Of a stretch of DNA of 64,000 bases, positions 1-12,680 are shown one piece after another. Below the pieces are notes generated by a model. It had not been told where the DNA came from. It saw only the letters and a list, made by a program, of their open reading frames with translations, and did no database searches. The position numbers and the translations under genes were made by a program. The stretch's first letter is position 1; each line of letters opens with the position of its first letter. This DNA comes from Climacteris rufus (taxonomy: Eukaryota > Chordata > Aves > Passeriformes > Climacteridae). The DNA is taken from NCBI GenBank assembly GCA_013398175.1, contig VZRZ01001063.1:1112-65111 (forward strand), given 5' to 3'.

Positions 1-140
1 CCAGCTGCCTGAGGCTGACCTGACCCTGCGCCACAGCGCCACCTGCAGCCGCTCGGGAGTCATCGCAACCACCCTGCCCGACCGGGAGCTCAACAGCGCC
101 CCCTGCTGTTTTTTTTGACCGTGATTACACCACTCGGGAA
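1..140. other. GC-rich patch at window edge
   Basis: The first 110 bases are clearly richer in G+C and CpG than the following 6 kb. They contain two copies of a CAGCGCC(A/C)CCTGC core 60 bp apart. I do not recognise a gene or a known repeat here; the patch is cut by the window edge, so it could be the end of a CpG island, a repeat or an LTR lying upstream. Confidence 0.5.
95..108 (-). promoter_or_regulatory. Candidate CTCF-binding motif
   Basis: The bases AGCGCCCCCTGCTG match the vertebrate CTCF core written as GCGCC(A/C)(C/T)CT(A/G)(G/C)TGG at all but the last position. A weaker match, AGCGCCACCTGCAG, lies at 35-48 in the same orientation. The conventional CTCF motif reads on the minus strand. 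Motif match only; occupancy is unknown. Confidence 0.4.
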
Positions 141-649
141 AGTTATCTGCTATTGGTTTTTGGTTCTATTTATGGTTGTTATTATTGCTATTACTTGTTT
201 ATAAATACTAGTAAAAAACTGTAATTCCTTTTCCCGTATCTTTGCCTGAGAGCCCTTAATTTCAAAATTAAATAATTCGGAGGGAGGGGAAAATCACATT
301 CTCTGTCCTAAGGGAGGGTTCAACCTCTCTTAGCAGACATCTGTCTTTCAAAACCGAGACATCATTTAAATGGTATTACAATTCTTTCACCAAATCTTGT
401 AAAGATGGTATTATTTTATCTTTATATTTCTGAGTAAGTAATTGCTCCTCTTGGGCTGTTTTAAGGGCAGCACCCAAAAGTTACATTAAAGTCATTTACC
501 TTTTCCTGGTCATAACCCTCTTTCAGATCATGAACTAGTTGCAAATTCCTCCCTTTTGTCCTTATCTCAAATTCCCACTGTGTTGGCTTATCTTATGTCA
601 CACTCCTTCTGTGTCCTTGAGAGTGTTTTAAGACTGTGTTATTTAAGTC

Positions 650-829
650 CTTACAGCACTGGAACAGGTTGCCCAAAGAAATGGGTGGATCAGTCTTGGA
701 AGTGTTGAAGTACAGGCTGGATGGAACCCTGAGCAACCTGACCTACTGGGTGGTGTCCCTGCCCATGGTGGGTGGGATCAGAACTAGATGGTCTTCAAGG
801 TCGCTCCCAATCCAAGTCATTCTATGATT
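650..829 (+). mobile_element. CR1 LINE, 3' end fragment
   Basis: This is the 3' untranslated tail of a CR1 non-LTR retrotransposon. It has the characteristic order: GGAACAGGTTGCCCA, a stretch matching the end of ORF2 and 3' UTR, GTGTCCCTGCCCATGG, the conserved AACTAGATGGTCTTCAAGGT block, and a terminal CATTCTATGATT. It is 5' truncated, as CR1 copies usually are, and carries many substitutions. The open frame at 636-827 is a by-product of this repeat and not a gene. Confidence 0.9.
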
Positions 830-840
830 AAATTAGGTAG

Positions 841-3800
841 GAATATAAATTTTATTTTGTCATGTTTGTTAAAATCTACTCATGAGCACCCATTTCTAAC
901 TGTTGCAATTCTTTTTATTTACAGATTAACTAAAAAAGACTTGATCCTCCTGCAAAGGTAACGAAAAAGAAAATTCTGACCCTTAAAAGTCTCCTGTAAA
1001 CCCCTGTATTAATAAGCAACACCTTTTCACTCTGAAGTTCTTAGGTACATTGAATTCTGGCTCTACGTGTAGCCAGAGAAGCTAAGAAAAAAACCCCACA
1101 ATATTCTGATTAAAGCTGAGAGGGATCTATAAAGCAAGTGGTTTTGAATATATTGAGGAATTTGATACTGTAATTGTTCTCTGAAACAAACCATGTGCAA
1201 AATGTGACAGTGAACACTTTTTTATAAAACCCACAAATATTAAACAGACACTTTCCTTATGTATTTTGGTACAACTTCCTTTTTCTGCCTACTTCCTCAC
1301 TTCATAAAGAACATTGCTCTCCCTAAGGCTGTGTAATAGACCTTATAGAGGGCTTAAATTTAATTCTGATCCTTAAAGCATTTTGGAAGAGCTCATTCTC
1401 AAATCATAGGATGTACTGTTGGTCTCAGCTAGGGTGACATAGAGATTCAGGGATTTCTTATAACTAATTTTGATGTGATCTGTTTACGAGCTGTAATGAA
1501 ATGGCTGCTAAGATAAACAATGTCCTGAGGCTGAAAACTGTAACCAGCTAGAGCTGTTGTCTTCCTAGCCAAACATCAGTACATATTTCCTGATGAAATC
1601 TAGCTTATTATGTTTCTTTTATCAGAGTAGATTGATGCATTATAGGAAAAGTGACTACAGAATACATAAAATTCATTATTCTTGGCATGTTTTTGTAGTG
1701 ATGTTCTCTACAGCATCTCTTTATTTTTCTGAGATATCTCAATACAATGAATTTTAGAGATCGACGGAAATATTTCCTTTTGGCACTTGTAGTTAGAGTT
1801 ATTCAGAGTACATATGGATCTCATTCTTTGTGCTTTTGTGCTAGACATGCCTCCAAAATATTTTCCAAAAGAAGAGGTTACATCAATTTAAACAGATCCA
1901 ATTTTTTTCTCTATCCCTGAGTGAGACAAGGAGGTTTTATCCCATTTTATAAAAATAGCTAATAGGGTGTTGCAATGGAGAATAAAAGAACTGCTGAGAA
2001 AGGAAACAAAACTAACACGCCTTAACTGTTGCTCAGTACAAGCTACCTGCTGTAACCCCAGCCATTACCCACTGATTCATTGATGGTACTAGAGCTTTAT
2101 ATTGTGTGCTGTGGGTCAGACTCTGAACTGGACCAAAGTGATGTAGCTCCAGAGACTTGTTCTAAGCTACAATAGTTTATGCTAACTCAAAATTGGTCCT
2201 TATTATCATTAAAGAGCACACCATTTTTAAACGCTGGAGGCACATAGCTGTATTATGCCCAAATTTTTCTGATGGTTATAACAGCACTACTTCCTTGTCA
2301 TTTCTCATTGCCAACAAAGCAGTAGATTATTTCAACTTAAAAACATTTTAACCATGCATGTTTTCATTTTTGCATTTGTTAAACGTGTTCTAAAATTTAA
2401 CAAACAGCAACAATAAATTTAGAGATAAGTGAAATCTACAGGTTACTGAGAGTTTTTAAAGCTTAATGGAAACTTATATTTCAAAGTCGTCCTCACTCAT
2501 TTTTTTTCTCCTTTTTTTTTATTTTTAAGAAAGAGAATAGAAAGAATTCTAGTGAAAGAAGTCATTCTAGTGAAAATGCTATTCCCTATGTTGGGCACCT
2601 CCTTTGACAGCCAAGTTCACCACATTTTCTGTGCTTTTAATAAATATCATTGCTTACTTATTTCTTTCCAGTCATTATGTCTTTTCTGTAAATTGTATTT
2701 TAGCTCTGAAAAAGATCTGTTTTTCAGCTTGCTGTAAAATGGATCGTGCATGTAAATGCCTGAACAGCAGCATTTGCAGAAATACAACAGCCTTATGTCA
2801 AACTATATTAATGCCACACATCTACATTACATAACATAGCATAAACTCAGATTTTGTTTGGGTTCCTCTTAGGTGCACTTAATTATTGCATAGTTTTACT
2901 CAGCCATGGAAGTATCTGCTTTTGTTTTGTGTCTTGAAAATAAAATTAAATAAAGTGGAAAACTGCAGAGCACTATTAAAAATGAAGATTTCAAAAATGG
3001 GAAATGTTGATTAAAGATAAAATAGTAGGCAAATTAATTGTCTAGGAGCTGTGTAATCATCTCTAGACTTAATCCATTTAAAGAAAAAAGTTTATAAACT
3101 TACTTTTAATTGATTTTAGTTACAAAATTTTAATGAATACAGGCAATAATGAAGAAAAACATTTTAACACATCCAATAGATGTTTTGCACTTCTCACATT
3201 AGACTTATTCTAAAAAAACCAGCATTTCTAATCAATTTTGCTCTTTCGAAATAGAAGACAATCAAATCTACTTAGTAAAAATATGACTAAAAGATAAAAA
3301 TTTTGTGAGTGATATCTAAGGAATATGTAAAAACATTGATTCCAACACTGAAAATGCTGAAAAAAACAGTACTATTTTTCAATACTGTTGAAAAATATTG
3401 CAGTACTTCCACCACAAAAGTAAAATTAGTGAACTAAAAGGCTGTGTGGACAAGAATATCCTGGGACTACGGGGATAAAATGCTTAACTTCATAGATAGA
3501 GGCTTAGAGGAAAAAAATATTATTTATATTCTTTTTTGTTAGCACAAGTCAGACTGCATTTCAAAGAAGGAAACCACTATAAAAATGTTTTTGATAAATG
3601 CAAATTTCATGCTTGTTTAACAAGGAATTGTCAATTCCCCATCCACTAAAAGTCTTAACTGTCCCTTAGTAAATTTAATTCAAAGTAAGAAATATATTCA
3701 CTTGTTCCATATGGATTTCATCTTTTCATGGGATACGGAATAAGTAATTCAACCCAGTGGTTGTTTCTATACAGTACTGGAAGATATAAAATATTTTTGA

Positions 3801-6800
3801 AAGATGGTCCTAAATTTTAAATTGTACTGTTTTTTTAATGCTATTTGGATCAAACTTTTACCTTCCTGAGACAGAACAAAACTTGAGAAAGACCTGCAAT
3901 CTTTGTAAAGAGAGATGATTTAATATAGTTTTACGGCAACAGCTTAGTGAAACTTTGCAACTTTTAAGTCACTGTCTGGCTATAAATAAAAAAATCAGGA
4001 ACTACTCCTTAGTTACTATCAAGGTTTCCTTTGCTGGTCTTTTGTTTTTGCCAAATATCATATCCTTTCATGCTGGTATCTTTTAGGAATAATGTCTTCA
4101 GTTTGGTCAATTAATTACTTTGTACAAACTACTCTGTATCAGTTAAGGAATGAATAAAATCTGTAATACATGCCCTGCCTCGTATCATGCTGAGGCCAGA
4201 ATAAATTATTGCTGTTTTTAGTAGCAGAGCTAATTTCTAATATAGTCTGCAGTATTTGCAACTTTTTTCCTCATATACATTGGTAGTTGTCAGCACTACT
4301 TTTTAGGAATTGCTCAGTAAAATAAATTAATCTTTACTATCCTTGAAAATTTCTAGTCTAAAACGACAGAGTGTTTCACAACTATGCCAAGATGAGCAAG
4401 ACTAGTGAAAAAAAGAGAATGAAAATGCTGCTATAACTTCACTACAGATAGAAATTCCTTAGTATTCTGAGTGTAGACGTATAAGAAATTCTCCTGAATG
4501 AATCATTGACTGGATGCACTGGAATATTTATAGTAGTCAACAGTATTTCCTTCTTGGCAATGCCACCCTGCAAATGTACAAGAAGTAACATTATATCAGG
4601 TTGCTGGAAAAATTATTGCTGACAATTAATCTGAATATATTAGTACTTTAGAGATTTAGTTATACATGTGTCTAACCAACAAGCAAAAATAAGTCACTCT
4701 GTTTTGATCATGTGTGAAATGATCTGATAGGAAATGGGTACTTGCTACCAAAAGTAATAAATCTATTCCTGTATGTAAGGTCCAGTGGCTGACTTTCCCT
4801 TCCTATTTAAAAACAAACATCAAATCAATTGAAACATCACATAAACATTTTACATTATTCTTCCATCAAAATAGTATTTTCAAAGCATCAGAGAGGAATA
4901 TTTTACTAGCTGAAAGAGACTTACATTATTGCAAAGATACTGATTGAAATTTTGGCCATACTTATTTGAAAAATGCAAACTAGAATATGAAATTTATAAT
5001 ACCAAACTTTGTAAAAGATGAATCACCCTTAACTTCCTATGATGCATTGAATGTCATACTATAATGACACCACTTTGCTGTCTGTTCCTCATTATAACTG
5101 TGGCAAGACAAGGAAAGGGTTAACCAGAGCATGTACCATCAGAGACAGGGAACTTGAATATGTGCTTGATTTTCCCTCATGTTACATCATTCCTATTTAA
5201 GCATTTTTTTAGCCAGTACCATTTTTTTTATTAAAAAGTGAAACAGATATTACTTTAATTTTAAATTAAGAGCTTATCTATTAAAGAGGTGGCAAGGTAT
5301 TTTCAGGATGATTCCTGTGTATATTAGCTATTTTGTTTACGCAAATAAAAATGCCAAACTCAAATTCACTTCTAATGGACCATGCGTACTGTCAGGGTCT
5401 CTGCTGTCCACTCAAATGCCATAGAATACATCTGATTCTATAATGAGCCAAACAGTTGTCTCTTCATAATCTCAAGACAGCCTTCTGTTAGGTATCTGTT
5501 TCCAAATTTTACAACACTGTAGTGGAGGTTATGTGTTTCCATGGCTAAAATCCAGTTGAAGATGTAGTTGCTCTGAATTCTCTCACATTTTGTCAAAATT
5601 ATTGGCAAGCCGTTGCCTTCATATCCTTTGCAGTGAAAACGTTTGACCTCACGGAGTCCAAATGGCTTATTGCCTAGTTTTGATGTACTTTGTACACTAA
5701 TGGGGAAGAGATCAAAACCAGATGAAAGACATCAAGGCAAATGGCCAGTGGCAGAATGGTAGGCCTGTAGGCAGAAAACTAAAATAAACCTGCCAAGTAT
5801 TATTTATCTCAAGCAATAACTACCTCAAGCTGACTGCTATTATGATTAACTTCTAAATGGTTACTGAGAACCACCAACAAAAATTACTTTGAAATTTGAC
5901 AGGTTGAACTTTTATTCCTCTTCTAAAATGGATTTCCTTGCATTGATTTTAGAAAACAATACAGAAGAGTCATGTTGGATAGCAGCACATAAAGGCAGAC
6001 AGATCTTGAGAAAATACAAATATCGCTGCATAAAGAATATGGTAATAAAAATAAGTCACTTTCCCATCTTTTTCTTTCGGCAAGGAGATTGTTAAACAAT
6101 TTCAGTTTCATTGAACTTTAATCATGTACTTTGGTAGTGTGTCTGCTGCATTATTTTCTCTAACACAATCTCAAGCAAAAGGATTTAACTACAGGCAAAG
6201 CAAAAGGAAAAATATTAAAACTTCTTTTCTTAAGAAAAATAAATTAAATCAGACTATGTTTCTGCTCTAGATTTATCTCTTGTACCAGCAAGCAACTTTT
6301 ATACTCAGATTAACAAATAATAGAAGGGCTATAGAAAATTAATAGCTTGGTAAACAAACATTATTGTCATAATTAAGTCACAATTTGGTCACCACACGTA
6401 TTTTTTCTTTAAGTATGGTGCTTGTATTTCTTAGTTCTTCAATATCCTTAAACATATTCACATTTATATGCTGAAGACTAGAACACCACAGACTATGGTA
6501 AGAGAAACTTCAACAAGCTACTGTTTCAATTTCTTTCTTTTATTAACAGCAACAAGGAGCAAAACTTGGCACATAAAACACAACTACAGTACCTTGACTC
6601 AGGCATTCAAAAAGACACTTAGGTGGAATAAACTAAATTTCCAAACTAATTTTTCCAACTTTTTGCCCACAATTAGGCATACAAATCTATAAGCACATAT
6701 TAACTATTTACAACGTCAAATTACAATTACCAATTACCACAGACAAATGTGTAGCTGGCAGTCCCATAATCCTTGGGTTGTTTAGGCATCCTGTCACAGA

Positions 6801-7190
6801 GTAAAGAAGACTGACTCTTGGCAGTCCAGCTCCATGATTTACTGACTGAGACAAAAACTAATTATCAGCAAACATTGACATCTAATATCAACACCTGGTA
6901 ACTTGTAGAGTCTGTAAAAGCAGCTTGCAGAGTAGAAATTGATTGGAAACTAATCTTTACAGTGTGCTTTGGATGACCAATCCTATACAGAAACACTACT
7001 GAAGCTCCTGCTATTCCACACTTTTGATTTCATTTAAAATATTGCTATAGAATTTCAAAATCATCTCCATAATCTCCAGTAATGTTGGTTTCATACTATT
7101 CTCAAAGTGTAACACTTAGTATATTTGAAGTTTTAGATGCTGAGATGAGGTTTACTTTTTTACAAAGAAGAAGCTTATTTTATTTCTAAC
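841..7190. other. AT-rich intergenic or intronic DNA, nothing recognised
   Basis: About 6.3 kb of AT-rich single-copy-looking sequence. Open frames are short (at most about 76 codons) and not recognisable. A small imperfect hairpin (ATTTTTCAA, 5-base loop, TTGAAAAAT) lies near 3,376-3,400. I see no LTR, CR1 or SINE here; very old repeats could be missed by eye. Confidence 0.6.
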
Positions 7191-7455
7191 AGTCATAGAG
7201 TCACAGAGTTGTTAGAAAGGTCATCCACTCCTCTGGGCAACCTGTTCCAGTGTCTTCCCACTCTCACAGTAAATAATTTCTTCCTAATATCTAATCTGAG
7301 TTTACCCTTCTTCAGTTTAAAGTCATTCCCCCTTTTCCTATCACTGCTTGCCCTTTAAAAAAAGTGCCTCTCCAGCCTTCTTGTATGCCCCCTTTATATA
7401 CTGGAAGGCTGATGTAAGGTCTTCTCAAAGCCTTAGCTTCTCCAGGTTGAAATCC
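7191..7455 (-). mobile_element. CR1 LINE fragment, reverse orientation
   Basis: Read on the minus strand this is the 3' part of a CR1 element. On the plus strand it runs from AGTCATAGAGTCACAGAG (the CR1 3' tip) through GGGCAACCTGTTCCAGTG, TTTCTTCCTAATATCTAATC and CCTTTTCCTATCACT to CTTCTCCAGGTTGAA. About 80 bases usually found between the tip and the GGCAACCTGTTCCAG block are missing, so the copy carries an internal deletion as well as a 5' truncation. No coding capacity is left. Confidence 0.9.
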
Positions 7456-8729
7456 AAGAAGAGAGACACTGTATAGGGGGAAAAAAAGGGTTAATAGGCA
7501 ACAAGTTTCTACTAAGGAAACCTAGTGGATATATTTTATTTCTCCCTCAAAGTTTATGCTTATCTTAATACATTCTGCTATGACTTTATATTGCCTTTTA
7601 AAAAATGTATTTCAATATGTCGGTTACACTGATTCTTCTGATATTAATAATGTGAAAATAGAGGTGGGAGGTAAATTTAAGGCATGAACAATTAATTGAA
7701 ACTATAAAATATTATGTTTAGGTTTGTTAACTAGAACAGATGCATACTGGATTTTCTATCAAAATGATATTGTTTTCCTTCTCAAATGAAAGAACATTAG
7801 TAAATGGAAATAGATTTGCTTTTATTTAAGCAGAATAAAGCATTCTGCTTTTGTAAATTTTTAATTAACCTAAATTTGTATGAGAAAATTTTGCTTACGA
7901 ATGGAAAAGATAATATTTAGTTACAAAAAGACATTTTAATCTCATAAATTATTTTAAAATGTATATAAATTGTATTGACATTTAGAAATTCTCAGGACCA
8001 GGGTTTCTTAATAAGTGAAATTTCTTAAAAGTAACTGCTCATAGGTCATTGTTTAACTTGATTGCTTGTAGTTTGCTTAGGGTTGTAAATCTTAGGGTAT
8101 TCTGAAGCAATTATGGTAATTTGTTTTACATAATGTTGTAAGAAAATGAGCCTTCTTCAACCACCAAGAAAACATTAATTCTATACACATATGACGTTAT
8201 TGACTTCTGATATACCTAGCTTTACAAGTTATTTTCATGATACATTAATAAATTATGTGTATACCACACTATCATGTGCAGTTATGAATTCTAATTTTTA
8301 CTACTTTTTTATAATTCCAGGATACATTCTGCTGACTGATTTGGTTGTCTGATTGTTTTTTCCCCAAACCTTAAAAAAAATCTGTTTATGAAAAATAAAT
8401 ATATATATTTTCTAGTCCATTGTTCTTATTTGGAAAAAAAATACCCAAATCAGATTTGAAGTATGATATTTTTCCTGAGAGGAATACCAGTTTATTCAGA
8501 ATTCTAAATTTATCCTATGGCGTTCACTTGAAGAGAAGTTGTGCTAATAAAAGAAAAGTTTACTTTCTGTCCTTAATGTGGAATGAGATCTTGGGAGATA
8601 CTCCTAGAAAGGAGTCATTGTTGCAGGGTGCTGTGTGTAAAACAAGGAATTGCACTGCAATGTCTTTTGTTATATTTCAGTACTATACATAAATAAAGCA
8701 TGTATATGTTGACCTGTGCTCCCAGCAGG
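7456..8729. other. AT-rich DNA, nothing recognised
   Basis: No repeat or exon recognised. An open frame at 8420-8692 (90 codons) has no family resemblance I can name and is probably chance. Confidence 0.5.
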
Positions 8730-8830
8730 TCAAAGCAGATGATTGCTCCTCTGTACATTGGTGAGGTTGCATCTGGAGCCCTGGTCTTATTTCCATTGCA
8801 TGGCATAAAGAAGGAGAGAAACAAGGGAAA
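8730..8830 (+). mobile_element. Possible old CR1 ORF2 fragment
   Basis: The stretch around TGTACATTGGTGAGGTTGCA followed by TCTGGAG resembles the CR1 reverse-transcriptase C-terminal region, where CR1 copies read like TGTAC..TGGTGAGGCCGCA then CCTGGAG. The match fades downstream. It would be an old, degraded scrap on the plus strand; chance similarity is possible. Confidence 0.35.
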
Positions 8831-10313
8831 TCTTGAGAATGATAAGCACTGCCACTGGAAAAGGTTGTCTCAGAAACAGATCCTGTTCCACTCTTAGCAA
8901 CCAGTCTGTCTTTCCAGAATTCTGCCACAAGGTTTATTTTTCACCATTTCTAGTAAGAGGACTCTTTTTTCCCCCTCTACATCTTTATCCCTCCCTGCTA
9001 AGTTCCTGTGAACTTCCATAAGAAAATTAAAAAGCAATTCAAATTTAACCTCATTTTCTCATACACTATACATGCTATGCCTTTGCAAGCTACACAAAAG
9101 ACAGAGGGCAAAAGACCAAGCTGAAAATTTTAAGCAAAGGAATTTAGTAATGAGTAACAGTCTTCTTGTGACCCAAGCTGAACAACCTCACTGGAAAGGT
9201 TACATATCTGAATATTACACATAGCCTGTATTGTTTGGCCTCTTGTAGTTCAGGGCTGCCTTCACAAGACAGTATGTAGATACAGCCTTGTCATCTTTGA
9301 CCTAATAGAGTCTGCTTGTAACAACCCTATAGCTAATTAAATGAAAAAGTATTTTCAAGAATATTTTTTGCCCTTTTATTTTTTTGACTTGGTCATAGAT
9401 CTAAAACAGATTTCACAGAAGATGCCAAATCTGCAAGACTTGAAGAGTATATCCAAGGTTAAAAATTGAAGGCTATTCTGTGGCATTTTTGTGTAAGAAC
9501 AGGTAAAACAGAGAATGCCACCCAGTTATGTCTGTCATTTATAACTGACCCAGTAAAGACTGAGAGAGTTCCTAAGTGTATTCACCCCTGAACTATGAGA
9601 TCTGAGAATGATTAGAGAATCTAAGTCTATACCTCATTCCTTTATTTCTGACAGCGAGTCGTTTTGCCACTTAATACTATTCATTTCCTTTGGGTTAGTG
9701 AAGGAGTCTTGTGAATGCCAAGATTATGCTAGCATAGCAACAAGCTTGAAAAACTTTTTTTAGGGATAGTTAAGAGATATTCTCTTGTTTCTACAAATTT
9801 AATATTGCTTAAAAAAAAAAAAGGTGTTTCTAGGATGAGAAACCAACATATATAACCAACCAATAATTACTATCTCTAGCCATGAATTTACATTTTTTGC
9901 ATTGTACACTGTGGAATGCAATAAAAGCTCAGTCTATTGAAACATCTTCCAGACTTTAAAAAATTTTTGTATTCATGGTTTCCATTTTGTTCTAGCAATT
10001 TTTCTAAATCCATTCCTGTGTTATACAACCTTTTTTCTTAGAGATATTACTGTTTAAAATGTCCATTCTAAAGCTTTTAACTTCTTGATATTAAATTATT
10101 CACTCTCATAGTTCATCTTTTGAATATGTCTTAATATTGCACCAATACTCTAATTTCTAAATTTAATTCCTGTACTTAAACATAGGAGTAAGTATCTAAA
10201 GTAATGGGAAATATTTATTTAAATGAAAGAAATTACTGTTGTTGAGAGCTACAATTACTGAGCTAAAAAGAGTATAAAAATATATAAAGTATTATATATA
10301 TGCAAATACATTA
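8831..10313. other. AT-rich DNA, nothing recognised
   Basis: Plain AT-rich sequence; short open frames only. A poly-A tract lies near 9,810-9,822. Confidence 0.5.
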
Positions 10314-10689
10314 AAAGGTGTTGTGGTGACCCAGCCCACCTTGGGGCTGAGTGACATTCAGTGGGTGTATTTCTCCGCCCAGGACTCTGACCCTGAGGGT
10401 GGATCCGAGGGCAAGACCAAGGTTTAAGGTTACTTCCCACTGGGTGTCCCTCTAGCAGCATCTCCTCCTCTCCTTCTAGAAACCTCTCTGTTCCTGTAAT
10501 ACTATTGGTTTAGACACCTGTGTTTATTCATGTGTTTCATTGCTTATTTCTGGAAAGTTCTGTTCAGTTTGGTTCCCTATTGGTTGATTCAAATATGTTC
10601 CTCCCCTAACCCTTTGTGATTTGCTTCCTGTCATCCTTTGTCATTCCCCTATTGGTTTGTCCCTTTGTTCCTCCCCTTCTCCTCCCCCA

Positions 10690-10778
10690 TTTAAAAGGGG
10701 CTGTAATTGCTCCCCAGTGCCTTTTCTTCTCTGCCTCCCCTTTCAACTGGAAACTCTGCCCCATGGGGCTGGAATAAA
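10690..10778 (+). promoter_or_regulatory. LTR A TATA-like box and poly(A) signal
   Basis: TTTAAAAGG near 10,690 would place initiation about 10,715-10,725, and AATAAA at 10,773-10,778 would direct cleavage shortly after. The arrangement defines U3, R and U5 in plus orientation. Confidence 0.6.
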
Positions 10779-10831
10779 GTTGGGATTGCAGGTAAAGAGA
10801 AGGTCCCTCTTTCTTCCTTTACCCTTGCCTT

Positions 10832-10844
10832 GTTGCTTAGCAAC
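10832..10844. promoter_or_regulatory. Palindromic RFX X-box motif in LTR A
   Basis: GTTGCTTAGCAAC is a perfect two-sided X-box (GTTGC and its complement around a central T), the site class bound by RFX factors. It lies after the poly(A) signal of LTR A, so in U5. Binding is not shown by sequence alone. Confidence 0.45.
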
Positions 10845-11042
10845 AACCTTGCTGCAGCCAGCTCTTCAGCAAGCCTCCTGCAGGCAGCTCAGCAGAGAGT
10901 GACCAGCTGCCAGAACAGGACTTGGTTTGCCTTGCTGCTGGGGCACCAGACTTGTCACCTGCCAGGCCACCGGGCGGCTTGCAGCCAGAGTGACAAAAAG
11001 ACCCTCTGTCTACAGTATATTCTTTATGTAATAACTTAAAGG

Positions 11043-12675
11043 CATCTTACTCTTATATTTGTTCTAAATTCTTTTGTATTTCTTCCTTATTGTTATGAAG
11101 AAAACCATTTCTAATCAAAACTTGTGATTATACTTCAGAATTCTGGGCTTTCCCTTTTTGTAAAAATGTTCAAGTGATACCTGCCTCTGTTTTCAGATAA
11201 AATCTTGAATAAATGAGAAAATCTTCTAAAATATATGTGGTTATAAATATGACTCATATAACAATCAGAATACAGTGAGAAGACAGACTGATGTGAAAAT
11301 AAAACTGCATGAAATATGAGGTACATACTTATTTTTTCATTTGGCAACTGGTTTTCGAGGGCTTTGAAAAGACGCTAGGCATTACATTAAATTGTGCCAT
11401 GTTGGCCCTTTAGATCAGCACATTGCAAAAATGATGTTTCCTGCTGATCATCCCAGCAAATACTTGCAGTATTTACAAGGGTTACAAGGAAAACTGGATT
11501 CCACTGTGGTATATTACCCTCCAAAACTTAAATAAAGGTGATGATAAATAAACTTTCCCTAAAGCTCCTACCTCCCAGAATTCCACACTAACCACTTACC
11601 TTCTTTCCTTTATCAAGTATCTGTGGCCTACTTTCTTATTACTAAATACATCTTATTCTGTTATTGGGGTTTGGTAGTTATAAGCACAGGAACATTCTGT
11701 TTAAGACAGAAACCTACTGTTGAATTCAATGTCACAGCAGAGTTTTATAGTGGTGAGGAATTGCCTTGATAAATGGCCCTGACATTAGCATTTTCATGAC
11801 TCTACCTTCAATGTCATTGCATCACAGTGCAGAGTGCTAAAGTAAGACCACTGCTACCATCCTACAACATATTAGGTTGAAGCGTACTCTATCTCTGGAT
11901 CCCATAGGCACAATAAATGGAGAAAATAACACCTTTACAAACTGATAAAATCCAGCAAAGCTAATAAAATCAGACACTTTATAGCTTGGCTAATAGCGTC
12001 CTTTGAAGGGCATCAAATAACACATCATGTACTGCTCTGAGGGAAATCAATCTAGGTACAGCAGGACTGACTCTGAACTATGCATTTGAATACACAGCAG
12101 ATACTAAAGCTAATCAACTCATAATGATAGAAATTTTGCAATTAATGCCTTGGTTTTTTTTAATGTGGTTGTATGCTGGTTTCATAGAAGCAGCAATCAT
12201 ATCAAATTGCTCCAATTTCAATTAAAAAGATCTTTCAAACTTTTAGAAATATTTCAGCTACTACATTCTGTTTCTTCATGTTGTGTGTCTGTTGGGAAGA
12301 CATGATCATATGTCACCTTAGCAAAAAGGACTTCTTTGGTATTGTCAGACAACTGCAACAATAACTATATTACACATTTTTTCTGGCTCAAAAAATTAAT
12401 ATAAATAGTTTTTATTTTTGATAGCACATCCTATGCAGCTATTAACAATATGTGGATTGCATGTTTTCTCATGTTGCACTTTGAAATAATGCTTCAATTT
12501 CCTTTTACTTTGATGGCTGGATTTCACTGTGTTGACTGAAGTACCATGCATCAAATCTAGTCTGTGTTGAGGCTTATCTACCATGGAACTCTGACCACTT
12601 ACTTCATTTTAACAATATCTAGTCTGCCAGGAGTTCAAAACCAAACTGATTAAGTAGTACAGAAATGTGGTGCAG
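11043..12675. other. AT-rich DNA, nothing recognised
   Basis: No repeat or exon recognised. Open frames on the minus strand (11,135-11,347; 12,396-12,584) look like chance. Confidence 0.5.
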
Positions 12676-12680
12676 AGTGC
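12676..12680. repeat. Target-site duplication of LTR F, left
   Basis: AGTGC; the right copy is at 13,709-13,713. Confidence 0.9.

Larger units (their letters stand above)
10319..11037 (+). mobile_element. Solo LTR A (ERV, plus orientation)
   Basis: A solo long terminal repeat. It starts TGTTGTGGTGACCC, sharing the TGTTG(T/C)GGTG start with LTR C in this window. A TATA-like TTTAAAAGG sits near 10,690 and a poly(A) signal AATAAA at 10,773-10,778, in the right order and about 80 bp apart. G+C content rises sharply across it relative to the flanks. The left flank AAAGG (10,314-10,318) recurs at 11,038-11,042, which suggests the right end given here, but the last bases are uncertain because the repeated A residues allow several alignments. 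A CTCTGTCTACA at about 11,005-11,014 is an alternative canonical end without a matching duplication. No gag, pol or env lies nearby. The open frames inside (10,621-11,039) are non-coding LTR sequence. Confidence 0.75.
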
